Source: Paenibacillus sacheonensis (GTDB lineage Bacteria > Bacillota > Bacilli > Paenibacillales > Paenibacillaceae). From it: a stretch of 64,000 nucleotides of DNA. The position numbers were made by a program, and so were the translations under genes. Positions 34,343-42,993 of the stretch are shown here, piece after piece. The stretch lies in NCBI RefSeq assembly GCF_009909195.1, contig NZ_JAAAMU010000001.1, positions 496,001 through 560,000 on the forward strand, in the 5' to 3' direction. Position 1 is the first letter of the stretch. Each line of letters opens with the position of its first letter. A model generated the notes under the pieces. The model saw only the letters and a program-made list of their open reading frames with translations. It had not been told where the DNA came from and made no database searches.

Positions 34343-35794
34343 ATGAGCACTTCGAACGTACCTAACGTCCGCTTCTGGCCCATTATGACCGCTATCTTTT
34401 TCGGCGCCTTTCTAAGCATACTCGGCATCAGTACGATCAATGTGGCGCTGACGATCTTCATGGGAGATTTTCATGCATCGCTGAGCACGGTGCAGTGGAC
34501 GCTCACCGGCTTCATGCTGTCGCTCGGCACGATCGCGCCGCTGACAGGCTACTTGGGCGATAAGTTCGGGTATAAGAACGTCTATTTGTTTGCGATGATC
34601 GGCTTTGTCGCCTTCTCGCTGCTGTGCGGATTTTCGTGGAATATCGGTTCGCTGATCACCTTCCGCATTTTGCAGGGGATTTTCACCGGCTTGATTCTGC
34701 CGGCGACGATGACGATTATTTTCCAAGTAATTCCGCGGGAGAAGCAGCCGTTCGCCGTCAGCATCTGGGGGCTGTCCGCCATGCTGGCGCCCGCATTCGG
34801 CCCGACGATCAGCGGCTGGCTGATTCAGCAGCTGAGCTGGCACTGGCTGTTCTTCATCAATGTTCCGATCGGCCTGCTGGCCATCGTCTTCATCATGATC
34901 ATGATTCCGAGCTACCGCATCGGCCAACCTTCGCCGCTCGATAAGCTCGGACTGTTCACCGTCATGGCAAGCAGCGCTTCGCTGCTCGTCGCGCTCAGCC
35001 AAGGACGTCAATGGGGCTGGGATTCCAGTAAGACGATCGGCTTGTTCGCCATCGGAGCGCTGCTTCTGGCCGTCTTCATCGTCTGGGAGCTGAGGGCGAA
35101 GAATCCGCTGCTGAACCTGCGCGTGTTCGGAAACTACCGTTTCTCCATTACGCTGGTGGCGAATACGATCATTACGATCAGCCTCTATTCCGGCACGCTG
35201 CTCGTTCCGCTGTTCCTGCAGAACGTACAGCAAACTTCCGCGATGGACACCGGGCTGATCCTGCTTCCGTCCTCGCTGATCATGGCGCTCGCCATGCCGA
35301 TCGCCGGTAAAATCTATCCGATCGTCGGCGCCAAATGGATGACGATCGCAGGTCTCGTGCTCATCATTTACGGCAGCTACGAGATGACGCAGCTTCACAG
35401 CGACAGCACGCATTTCTACATTATTCTGTGGATGGCCGTCCGAAATCTCGGCGTATCGCTCGCAGCCGCGGCGACGAGCACGGCGGCCATGGAAGAGATC
35501 GGACCGGCCATGGTCGGCCACGCTTCTTCCGTTACGAACTGGGTGCGTAACGTCGGCGGTTCGTTCGCCATCGCCTTGTTCACCTCGCTGCTCGCGTCCC
35601 ATACGCTGACGCATGCGACCGACCTGACGCAGGGCGGACAGGAAACCGCGCAGCTCATCCCGCTGCTGTCCTTCACGATGAGCGTGAACGACGTGTTCCT
35701 GATCGCGACCTTCATCGCGGTCGCTGCCATTCCATTCACGCTGCTGATCCGCCGGAGACTGAAGGTCTCGCAGGCGGGGACCGTGGCGGCATAA
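34343..35794 (+). CDS. DHA2 family MFS multidrug efflux transporter
   Basis: The 483-residue protein has about 14 membrane segments and DHA2/EmrB-type motifs: QWTLTGFMLSLGTIAPLTG, FRILQGIFTGLILPATMT and the antiporter motif LAPAFGPTISGWLI. Such proteins expel drugs or metabolites by proton exchange. GAGGGAGAG precedes the ATG. It is probably repressed by the divergent TetR protein. Confidence 0.92.
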   Translation: MSTSNVPNVRFWPIMTAIFFGAFLSILGISTINVALTIFMGDFHASLSTVQWTLTGFMLSLGTIAPLTGYLGDKFGYKNVYLFAMIGFVAFSLLCGFSWNIGSLITFRILQGIFTGLILPATMTIIFQVIPREKQPFAVSIWGLSAMLAPAFGPTISGWLIQQLSWHWLFFINVPIGLLAIVFIMIMIPSYRIGQPSPLDKLGLFTVMASSASLLVALSQGRQWGWDSSKTIGLFAIGALLLAVFIVWELRAKNPLLNLRVFGNYRFSITLVANTIITISLYSGTLLVPLFLQNVQQTSAMDTGLILLPSSLIMALAMPIAGKIYPIVGAKWMTIAGLVLIIYGSYEMTQLHSDSTHFYIILWMAVRNLGVSLAAAATSTAAMEEIGPAMVGHASSVTNWVRNVGGSFAIALFTSLLASHTLTHATDLTQGGQETAQLIPLLSFTMSVNDVFLIATFIAVAAIPFTLLIRRRLKVSQAGTVAA

Positions 35795-35817
35795 ACCGGA
35801 AAGTTATCGTTGTTTTT

Positions 35818-35864
35818 ATAGAAACTTCTCATAGAAACTTCCCATCGAAACTTCTCATAGAAAC
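35818..35864. repeat. 13-base tandem repeat
   Basis: ATAGAAACTTCTC, ATAGAAACTTCCC and ATCGAAACTTCTC are followed by a partial fourth copy ATAGAAAC. The array lies between the exporter stop codon and its terminator. No function is apparent. Confidence 0.85.
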
Positions 35865-35915
35865 AACACCAAAACCGCCGTTCTTCTCAGAGGAAGAATC
35901 GGCGGTTTTGGTGTT
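35865..35915 (+). terminator. Long hairpin terminator after the DHA2 exporter
   Basis: AACACCAAAACCGCCG-TTCTTC pairs with GAAGAA-CGGCGGTTTTGGTGTT with one bulge. The very long stem has T-rich 3' arm but only a short T tail. Confidence 0.65.
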
Positions 35916-36030
35916 CGTTCAAGGCCGCTGCGATTTGCCCTTTGGGCAGCTGGTCGGCAAACCAATCCGGATACAGCTTCGCGGGGCGGGTCAAGCGATC
36001 CAGCTCTTCGGCTTCATCGGTGCCGAGCGT
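35887..36030 (-). pseudogene. Remnant resembling an aldo/keto reductase C-terminus
   Basis: Reading leftward, one frame gives GTDEAEELDRLTRPAKLYPD followed by WFADQLPKGQ and a stop inside the terminator hairpin. The pattern LD-x-x-T-x-PA-x-x-YP-x-W is like the C-terminal end of some aldo/keto reductases. There is no start or upstream domain; the AraC gene occupies that space. The identification is from memory. Confidence 0.35.
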
Positions 36031-36062
36031 TAAGCCTGCTGCGCCTAAGGCCGGAAGCGGCG

Positions 36063-36881
36063 CTATCGGGAATCCCGCGGCGCATTCTTGTAGCTCCGCG
36101 GATTGACGCCGAAGCGCTTGCGGAACTGATTGGCAAAATGGTTATAGTTCTCGAAGCCGACATCCGCCGCAACTTCGGACGCCTGCCGTCCGGTATGCTC
36201 GAGAAGCACGGCCGCCTGCCGGATCCGCATATCGTTCAAGGAATCGATGATGGACATGCCGGTCGATTCCTTGTAGAGATGCGACAGCCTGGATGGCGAT
36301 AAACCGATCTCCTGCGCCAAGTCTTCAATCCGAACGGGCTCCCGCATACGGGAAGAGAGCAGGTAACGCACCTCCTCGATCCGCGGATCGAGCGGCTTGG
36401 CATACCGCTGCGCGAGCAGCAGGATAACCTCCCGAATCGTATTCTCGCACAACTCCCCCCAGAACGCGCTCTGCTCGATGGCGTCCGAGAGGATTCGTTG
36501 GAATGCCCGCCCGGCCCGTTTGCGCGCCGATTCGTTGTCCAAGGCATGAATCAGCAGCTGCTCGCCCGGCAGCAGGCTCGTTTCCGTAATCCGAGAGGTG
36601 AAATGCGCCCAGATGAAATTCCAGTGGCCGCCTTTGCGCGTTCCATATTGGTGAGGAACTCCCGGCTGCATCAGCGTTACTTCGCCGGCCTGGCAGAATC
36701 GTTCCTCTCCATCGATGAGGAAATAACCGCTTCCATCCAAGGTGTACGTAATCAGCCAGTCGCTCATGCCGCCCGGCCTTTTGATGAAATACGTGTCCGA
36801 CTGATTGAAATGTCCGGCAATGACGGCATTTGCTCCTTGTTCCTTGATCATCGAAGGCAGTCGTTTGTCGATTGCGCTCAT
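36063..36881 (-). CDS. AraC family transcriptional regulator
   Basis: The 272-residue protein has an N-terminal cupin sensor (SGYFLIDGEERFCQAGEVTL, MQPGVPHQYG) and C-terminal double HTH (VRIEDLAQEIGLSPSRLSHL; ASEVAADVGFENYNHFANQF). It faces the PhyH gene across about 160 bases and probably activates it; the ligand is likely a sugar or small metabolite. Confidence 0.92.
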   Translation of the reverse strand: MSAIDKRLPSMIKEQGANAVIAGHFNQSDTYFIKRPGGMSDWLITYTLDGSGYFLIDGEERFCQAGEVTLMQPGVPHQYGTRKGGHWNFIWAHFTSRITETSLLPGEQLLIHALDNESARKRAGRAFQRILSDAIEQSAFWGELCENTIREVILLLAQRYAKPLDPRIEEVRYLLSSRMREPVRIEDLAQEIGLSPSRLSHLYKESTGMSIIDSLNDMRIRQAAVLLEHTGRQASEVAADVGFENYNHFANQFRKRFGVNPRSYKNAPRDSR

Positions 36882-37043
36882 ACCGGTGCCACGCCCCCAG
36901 CCAATTTAAGAATAGGTTCATTATAGCAGGATTGCAGCAGTTTTCAGCATAATTCTTACTTCAGCTTTGAGACGGATCATTCTACAATGTAGTCATAGGA
37001 AGCACATGCATTTCATGTCAACTCATGCACAGGGGGAACGATA

Positions 37044-37853
37044 ATGGCACAGCTACTTCGCGCGATTACGGAAGAACAGAAGCGGCAATTCGATACGGAA
37101 GGTTACTTGATCGTCAAAGGATTGTTTTCGCCGGACAACTTGGGAGAAATCGAGCAAACCTTCGAGAAAATGAGCACGGAAACGGTTCCCGGCTACTTCG
37201 AGCCGAACCTGTCCGGCGAATCCCAGGATCCGCTGCAGCGGTATCCGCGCGTCATGCATCCGCACCGCTTCAACGACACGGCGAAGCGATTCATGCTTCA
37301 TCCGCCGGTACTCGAGGTGCTGGCCGATTTGTACGGCGAAGAGGCCTATGCGGCCCAAAGCATGTTCTACTACAAGCCTCCGGGCTCCAGAGGCCAGGCG
37401 CTGCATCAAGACAATTTCTATCTGAAGGTCGAGCCGGGCAACTGCATCGCCGCATGGACGGCGGTCGATGCCGCCCATGAAGAGAACGGCGGTCTGTTGA
37501 TCGTGCCGAAGACGCAAGCGCATGAAATCTCCTGTCCGGAAGAAGCCGATACGAAGGAGTCGTTCACGAACCATTTCGTGAAGCCGCCGAAGGACGGGGT
37601 CGTCATGCCGGTCATTATGGACAAAGGCGACGTGCTCTTCTTCAACGGCAACCTGATTCACGGTTCGTACCGGAATAAGACGAAGGATCAATTCCGCCGC
37701 GCGTTCATCTGCCATTACGCCAATTCTTCCGCGGCTACGATCAGCGTTCATTACAACCCGCTCTACAAGGCCGACGGCTCGGAAGTCGTACTGGAAGGCA
37801 ATCCGGACGGAGGCCCGTGCGGGATCGACGTAGGCGAGTTCACGTATCATTAA
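37044..37853 (+). CDS. Phytanoyl-CoA dioxygenase (PhyH) family protein 1
   Basis: The 269-residue protein is a non-heme Fe(II)/2-oxoglutarate oxygenase with the facial triad H121-x-D123 (ALHQDNFYL) and H206 (NLIHGSYRN) and an Arg (R218/R219) that would bind 2-oxoglutarate. The substrate is unknown; bacterial PhyH enzymes hydroxylate diverse small molecules. It is followed by a terminator and a second PhyH gene, with AraC regulators on both sides. The ATG follows AGGGGGAAC. Confidence 0.9.
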   Translation: MAQLLRAITEEQKRQFDTEGYLIVKGLFSPDNLGEIEQTFEKMSTETVPGYFEPNLSGESQDPLQRYPRVMHPHRFNDTAKRFMLHPPVLEVLADLYGEEAYAAQSMFYYKPPGSRGQALHQDNFYLKVEPGNCIAAWTAVDAAHEENGGLLIVPKTQAHEISCPEEADTKESFTNHFVKPPKDGVVMPVIMDKGDVLFFNGNLIHGSYRNKTKDQFRRAFICHYANSSAATISVHYNPLYKADGSEVVLEGNPDGGPCGIDVGEFTYH

Positions 37854-37885
37854 GCAAGCTATAGATAGGGCCTGACCGCATCCGG

Positions 37886-37917
37886 AAGCCGCACCCTCTC
37901 AAGGGCTGCGGCTTTTT
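37886..37917 (+). terminator. Terminator between the two PhyH genes
   Basis: AAGCCGCA-CCCT and AGGG-TGCGGCTT form the stem, followed by TTTTT, so the two oxygenase genes are probably separate units. Confidence 0.8.
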
Positions 37918-38081
37918 GCTGTCCGTTACCATGCCAGATTCTCGGCATAATCCGAACATATGCATACTTTTCCGGTGAAGAAGAAAAGCGCTTTCGCGGC
38001 AATCGCGCGATAATGGGGTCATGGAAGGCTTCTACCAACCGTAAATAACGCAGGTACCCCAAAATTCAGGAGGCGGCATTC

Positions 38082-38828
38082 ATGTCCAATATTGCAAAAG
38101 CCCAATTAACGCAGGCGGAAGTCGAATTTTACAATGAAAACGGGTATGCGCTGTGCAAGACCCGGTTGTTCAGCGACGAGAAGCAAGCGGAGTTGTCGAG
38201 GATATTCGAGGAGCAGTGGGAAACGGTCGGACGCCGCCTGAACAGCGAACTCGATACGCCGCATTTCCGCGACGAGCGGCTGCTGGAATTCCTGCTCGCG
38301 GACGAGGTGCTGGATCTTGTCGAGCCGATTCTCGGGCCGAACATCGGCCTCTGGTCGAGCCATTTCATCTGCAAGGAGCCGCTGATCGGCAAGCAGACGC
38401 CGTGGCACGAGGATTCCGCTTACTGGAACGGCCGTCTCGACCGCTTCGACAAAATCGCGACGGTATGGCTGGCCATCGATCGCAGCAACAAGGAGAACGG
38501 CTGCATGCGGGTCATTCCGGGCACGCACAAGAACGGCTTCTCGGATTACGAGGCCGTGAACGAGAACGAGAATATTTTCGCTACGCAAATCAAAAATATC
38601 GACGAGTCGCAGGCGGTCTACTTCGAGCTGGAGCCGGGCCAATGCTCGATCCACGATTCGCGAATCATCCACGGCGCGACGCCGAACAAGAGTCCTCACC
38701 GCCGCTGCGGTTATACGATGCGCTACTTCTCCACGGAAGCGAAGGTGCTGCCGGAGAAGAATCCGGGCTTCAAAATTTGGCTCGCGCGCGGAAAGGATAT
38801 CGCGGGCAATCCCTTCGTGAATGTATAA
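38082..38828 (+). CDS. Phytanoyl-CoA dioxygenase (PhyH) family protein 2
   Basis: The 248-residue protein has the Fe ligands H109-x-D111 (PWHEDSAYW) and H197 (RIIHGATPN), and R207/R208 for 2-oxoglutarate. Identity to PhyH 1 is low outside the motifs, so it is not a recent tandem copy. AGGAGGCGG precedes its ATG. It lies 91 bases before an AraC gene in the same direction. Confidence 0.9.
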   Translation: MSNIAKAQLTQAEVEFYNENGYALCKTRLFSDEKQAELSRIFEEQWETVGRRLNSELDTPHFRDERLLEFLLADEVLDLVEPILGPNIGLWSSHFICKEPLIGKQTPWHEDSAYWNGRLDRFDKIATVWLAIDRSNKENGCMRVIPGTHKNGFSDYEAVNENENIFATQIKNIDESQAVYFELEPGQCSIHDSRIIHGATPNKSPHRRCGYTMRYFSTEAKVLPEKNPGFKIWLARGKDIAGNPFVNV

Positions 38829-38919
38829 TAGACCTTACGCGCGAGCGAACGGAGCAATCACGCTTCCAGCCGCTTAAGGAATGGTGGAATCCAGTACGAT
38901 GGGGAGGCGGAGCGAAGGC

Positions 38920-39777
38920 ATGAGCGTCTACAAGAGTCCCGAGCGATTGACCAACGACAGCTATATGACGCAGTCTTCGCCCGTACGCCTATTCAAGCAG
39001 CGGTTGGACGGGCATATCGATACGCATTGGCATGAATTTTACGAAATGGGCTTCGTCGTCGCGGGCAGCGGAACCCATGTATTGAACGGCGTTCCGCTGC
39101 GCATCGGCCGGGGCGACGCGTTCCTGTTGACGCCGGCGGATTTTCACAGCCTGGAGCCGGACCCCGGCGATTCGCTGCAGCTGTACGATTTGATTTTCGG
39201 CGGGCACTTCATCCGCGAGCCGCTGCAAGAGCTGCTGTTCGCCCATGGGACGCATCATACCGCCGGCTACGGCCCGGAGGAAACCGCCGCGGCGGAGCGG
39301 GAATTCGAGCTGATCTGGGAAGAGTCCGAGAACTGGCAGGCTGGAAGCGGCATGCTGGTGCAGGGCAGCGTCGAGCGGCTGCTCATCCAGCTGTCCCGCG
39401 GCAGCAGGGAGTCGCGGGCAGAGGCTTCCGGCAGACTTGCGGAGAATCAGCCAATTCAGCCGATTCAACCCGCGGTCCGCAAGGCGCTCATCTACATCCA
39501 GCATCATTTTCGGGAGACGATGGCGTTGGAGGAAGCTGCGGGGAGCTGCGGCTTGTCGCCCAACTATTTCAGCGAATGCTTTCGCAAAGGGACGGGCGTC
39601 ACCTTCCAAGCCTACGTGCAGGAACTTCGCCTGCAGTTCGCCAAGTCGCTGCTGAAGACGACCCGGCTGCCGGTGACCGAGATCTGCTTCGCGTCCGGCT
39701 TCAATACGCTTCCGCATTTCGAACGGGCCTTCAAGAAGCGCTTCGGGACGACGCCGCGCGAGCATCGCAATCTCTGA
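38920..39777 (+). CDS. AraC family transcriptional regulator
   Basis: The 285-residue protein has an N-terminal cupin (HIDTHWHEFYEMGFVVAGSG, LTPADFHSLEP) and a C-terminal AraC domain (MALEEAAGSCGLSPNYFSEC; PVTEICFASGFNTLPHFERA). It likely senses a metabolite linked to the adjacent PhyH enzymes. An in-frame ATG at 38881 has a site too close to it; GGGGAGG fits the chosen start only moderately. Confidence 0.9.
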   Translation: MSVYKSPERLTNDSYMTQSSPVRLFKQRLDGHIDTHWHEFYEMGFVVAGSGTHVLNGVPLRIGRGDAFLLTPADFHSLEPDPGDSLQLYDLIFGGHFIREPLQELLFAHGTHHTAGYGPEETAAAEREFELIWEESENWQAGSGMLVQGSVERLLIQLSRGSRESRAEASGRLAENQPIQPIQPAVRKALIYIQHHFRETMALEEAAGSCGLSPNYFSECFRKGTGVTFQAYVQELRLQFAKSLLKTTRLPVTEICFASGFNTLPHFERAFKKRFGTTPREHRNL

Positions 39778-39784
39778 ACACGAA

Positions 39785-39824
39785 AAAGCCTCCAGGCCGC
39801 CCATTGGGCGCTTGGAGGCTTTCT
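39785..39824. terminator. Terminator after the AraC gene
   Basis: AAAGCCTCCA and TGGAGGCTTT enclose an inner GCGCCC-type stem, with A-run before and TTTCT after. Confidence 0.75.
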
Positions 39825-39951
39825 CGTTGTAGGCCGTTCCTGCTCCGCTCCGCGTAATGCTTAGCTGCGGCGCTTCGTGAGATGGCCTTCTGCATCGATC
39901 CGCGCAATGCCTAACACTGCGGGCGTTCCGCTAAGCCGCCGTCCGCGAAGG

Positions 39952-42621
39952 CTAGTTCAGGACCACGGCCACCTGATCGATGAAATCGGTGCAGTCCGGC
40001 ACCGCCTGTCCGGCGAACGTGATGGTGTGCACGCCTGGCGTCGCGGTGAACCCGCTCGTCTCGAATGCCGCGAACGCGCTCGTATTCGTCGGCGTGAAGG
40101 TGCCGATGAGCGTCGAATCCATGTAGACCTTGAGCGTTTGGTCGCCGTCTCCCGGACGTTTCGCCGCGGAGAATGTGACTTTGAAACTGCCCGCAGCGGG
40201 AAACGTCACGTTTTGCTTGACGAAGCCGCTGCGCTGCACGAAGGCGGCCTGCGTTCCTTCGGGCGCGTTCGGCGCGCCGAACGCGCTGCCGTTATGCTCG
40301 ATGCCCGCATAGCCGGAGTCGAAGATCCAGCCCGAGCCGGATGGGTTGTATTGCAGCGTCGGTACGGCCGGCGTCTCGAAGCCGGCGTTCGCGACGACCG
40401 GCAGCGCCTGCACGGCGACCTGGTCGACGAAGGCCGTGTTGTCGTCCGCCGACTGGCCGGCGAATTTGACGGTGTGACTGCCGGCCGTCACCGTGAACGG
40501 GCTCGTCTTGTACGCGGTGAACGCGCTCGTGTTCGTCGGCGTGACCGTGGCGATCAGCGTGGAGTCGATATACACCTTCACCGTCTGATCGTTCCCGGCC
40601 CGCTTCGCCGCGCTGAAGGAAATCTGGAACGTGCCGGAAGCGGGGAAGTTCACCGCCTGGTTGAAGGAGCCCGTTCGCTGCAGGATTGCCGCCTGGGTGC
40701 CGTCCGGCGCGTTCGGGGCGCCGAACGCGCTGCCGTTATGCTCGATGCCGGTGAATCCCGGATCAAACGTCCAGCCCGAGCCGGACGGGTTGTACTGGAA
40801 CCCGGAGATAGCCGGCGTCTCGAAGCTGCCGTTCGAGACGGCCGGCAGAGCCGCTGGCGTCGCCGTGGAGTAGGTGAAGCTCAGCCGCGCGCCGGGAGCC
40901 GCATCCCCGTTCACGTACCAGTCGAGCGGGTCGGTGTCCGTTTGCATGTTGTCCGACCATTTGAATTCGAATTGAAGCGGATCCGCTGGGCTGCCGACGG
41001 CGCTGCGCGGGATGGTGATCATCATTTCCTTGCCGCTGACGGAATACGTCACTGTTCCGGCGCTCGTCCAGCTTCCGCTCGCGTAATGCTGGAGCGCGCT
41101 GCCTCCGGCGACGCGATAATCGTAGCCCTTCCAGCCGGTGGCCGGATTATGGTCGATGTCGAGATAGAGCCGCATCCAGTTGCTGCCTGAATTGGCGGTG
41201 ACGTTGGCTGCGGTTTTGGCATAGAAGTACAGATTGCTAGCGTCGCGGCTCACCTTCAGCGTGTCGAAGTCGTTGCGCCCGGTGTTGTTCGCGTACGTGA
41301 TGCCCGCCGGCGCGGCGATGGAATTGCGGGCCAGCGTGTCGCCCGTGTAATCGCGGTAGGACGGAGAGACGTCCGCCCAATCGCCGAAGCTCGCGATCGT
41401 CTTGGCCGCGCTTGGGGTCGGGATGGGCTCGATGCCCTTGTAACGCCGGATATTGTCGACCATCTGCATATAATAGTTGTCTTTCAGATTGCCGGTGAGC
41501 GTCGGTTCGATATCGCGGCTGTATTCGGCGGTCGCAAGGTCGACGAAGTTGGATTTGCCGTTGCCGTAATCCCAGCGGCCGGCGATCCATTCGTTCCAGC
41601 CGGTGACGAAGATGAACGGCGTCTGCTGCGCGATGGCGTAGTCCCATTGTTCTTGGACGTTGTAGCCGAACGGCGTATCCGCCGGCTCGCTGCCGTTGGC
41701 GCCGTTATGGTAGCTGCGGCCCCAGGCCCCGGGAACGCCGTAGAGCGCCGTATCGCCGAAGATCCCGTTCGGATGCTGGGCGACGGAGACGTTGACGATC
41801 TCGCGCTGGCCGCTCGCGTTCGTATACACGCGCTGCGGGCGGACGAATTCGAGCCACGGCCAGCCGTTCGTTTTCTGGCCCTCGTTGGGCCACTGCGATT
41901 CGCGGTAGGTGAAGAAGCTCTGGTAATCGTGGCCTGCCGCTTGTCCGCTCAGGCCGATGATCAAGGGCTTGCCGTCGAGATAGTAAACGCTGTTCGGATG
42001 CGCGTAAGGGGCGCCCGGCTTATAGAAATCGTTATAAATCTGCTGCATCGTGCTTCCGGAATTCGTATTCGTGTAGAAGACGACCTTCGGCGGGTTTTTG
42101 CCCTGCGCTTTCACCGCGTCGATCGCGTTCATGAGGATGTTCGCCACGTTGGAGTAAGTGACGGCGTTGGTGGCGTCGATAACGAGGATGTCGACGTTGG
42201 CGTCGGTCAGCAGCTGCACGTTCTTGAGCTGAACCCAGTAATCGGAGCTGTCGTAGTAGTTGTAGATGGGCTGGCCCCAATAATACATGCTGCCGCTGCC
42301 AATGGCGCTGTACCAATAAGGGCTGTTCATGTCGGAGAGCACGCCGGGGTGGGAGGAGACGACGTCGCTGATGACCCAGTTGGTCGGATTGATCGAGCCG
42401 CGCTGCTGCCAGAGGAAGTAGAACAGGGCGACCGTCCGGTTTGCCTTCGGTACGCCGACGGAGGCAGTCTGCGGCAGGGTGCGGCCGAGATCGTCGGTTC
42501 CGGCAAGCGGCCCCCACGCGTCTGCGGCATAGGCGGTTCCGGCGCCGCCTTGCGCGCCGATGGCCGGCGCCAGCCCGAGCAGCAAGGTGCCGAGCAGCAG
42601 CAGCAGAAAGATTTTTTTCAT
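39952..42621 (-). CDS. Secreted glycosidase-like protein with duplicated C-terminal module
   Basis: The 889-residue protein has a signal peptide, then a catalytic-like TIM-barrel region (about 60-420: TVALFYFLWQQRGS, NVDILVIDATNAV, FIFVTGWNEWIAGRW) resembling GH99/GH71-like or DUF5010 proteins. A middle beta-sandwich (about 430-590) is followed by two galactose-binding-like modules of about 148 residues (GSFETPAISGFQYNPSGSGW-type). It should act on polysaccharide outside the cell, but the substrate is unclear. AAGGAG fits the second of two starts. A cre-like site lies upstream. Confidence 0.75.
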   Translation of the reverse strand: MKKIFLLLLLGTLLLGLAPAIGAQGGAGTAYAADAWGPLAGTDDLGRTLPQTASVGVPKANRTVALFYFLWQQRGSINPTNWVISDVVSSHPGVLSDMNSPYWYSAIGSGSMYYWGQPIYNYYDSSDYWVQLKNVQLLTDANVDILVIDATNAVTYSNVANILMNAIDAVKAQGKNPPKVVFYTNTNSGSTMQQIYNDFYKPGAPYAHPNSVYYLDGKPLIIGLSGQAAGHDYQSFFTYRESQWPNEGQKTNGWPWLEFVRPQRVYTNASGQREIVNVSVAQHPNGIFGDTALYGVPGAWGRSYHNGANGSEPADTPFGYNVQEQWDYAIAQQTPFIFVTGWNEWIAGRWDYGNGKSNFVDLATAEYSRDIEPTLTGNLKDNYYMQMVDNIRRYKGIEPIPTPSAAKTIASFGDWADVSPSYRDYTGDTLARNSIAAPAGITYANNTGRNDFDTLKVSRDASNLYFYAKTAANVTANSGSNWMRLYLDIDHNPATGWKGYDYRVAGGSALQHYASGSWTSAGTVTYSVSGKEMMITIPRSAVGSPADPLQFEFKWSDNMQTDTDPLDWYVNGDAAPGARLSFTYSTATPAALPAVSNGSFETPAISGFQYNPSGSGWTFDPGFTGIEHNGSAFGAPNAPDGTQAAILQRTGSFNQAVNFPASGTFQISFSAAKRAGNDQTVKVYIDSTLIATVTPTNTSAFTAYKTSPFTVTAGSHTVKFAGQSADDNTAFVDQVAVQALPVVANAGFETPAVPTLQYNPSGSGWIFDSGYAGIEHNGSAFGAPNAPEGTQAAFVQRSGFVKQNVTFPAAGSFKVTFSAAKRPGDGDQTLKVYMDSTLIGTFTPTNTSAFAAFETSGFTATPGVHTITFAGQAVPDCTDFIDQVAVVLN
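39955..40850 (-). repeat. Intragenic tandem duplication (444-base period)
   Basis: The two C-terminal modules repeat with a period of 444 bases, and stretches such as GAACGCGCTGCCGTTATGC are identical in both, for example near 40291 and 40735. The residue patterns GTQAA-QR-G and VKVYIDSTLI/LKVYMDSTLI recur. DNA-level identity suggests a fairly recent or converted duplication. Confidence 0.8.
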
Positions 42622-42790
42622 GAACACACGCTCCTTAAGAAGGTTTGGTTAAGCGATTGCGTCGTTCTTCGATGCAAGAGACTGGCAACCGGTGTCCGAT
42701 TCGGGCGCGGACGCATTCCCCCTTTCGCGAACAAACGATAACCTCCGGCCATGCTTGCGAGGCACGGAAGTTTCGTAATCTTAATGAATT

Positions 42791-42804
42791 TGAATGCGCT
42801 TACA
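42791..42804 (-). promoter_or_regulatory. Candidate cre (CcpA) site upstream of the glycosidase
   Basis: On the minus strand TGTAAGCGCATTCA matches the catabolite-response consensus TGWAANCGNTNWCA at 13 of 14 positions. It lies about 170 bases before the glycosidase start, suggesting glucose repression. Confidence 0.6.
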
Positions 42805-42891
42805 ATCAATAGAATATCGACAGCGTATCCTTGTATTAATTCGTGGAAAAGCCTGTTATTTCCTGCCGTTCCTTTGTCCGATTAAGCCTGC

Positions 42892-42921
42892 TTCGCTTTT
42901 ACTCCCGCAAGCCGCTATACT
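42892..42921 (+). promoter_or_regulatory. Possible sigma-A promoter of the metallophosphoesterase gene
   Basis: TATACT (42916-42921) is a good -10; TTCGCT 18 bases upstream is a weak -35. Confidence 0.45.
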
Positions 42922-42993
42922 AGATTCATAGAAGCAAGAAGGATGAATGGATCGGATATTTTGTGAACGCCGCCAGAGGAGCTGGGAGACGCC

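Noticed and set aside
35818-35864. 13-base tandem repeat as a CRISPR fragment
   Set aside because: Units are contiguous with no spacers and no cas genes are present.
37044-38828. PhyH pair as ectoine hydroxylases
   Set aside because: No ectABC genes are nearby and the sequences lack a specific signature I can recognise.
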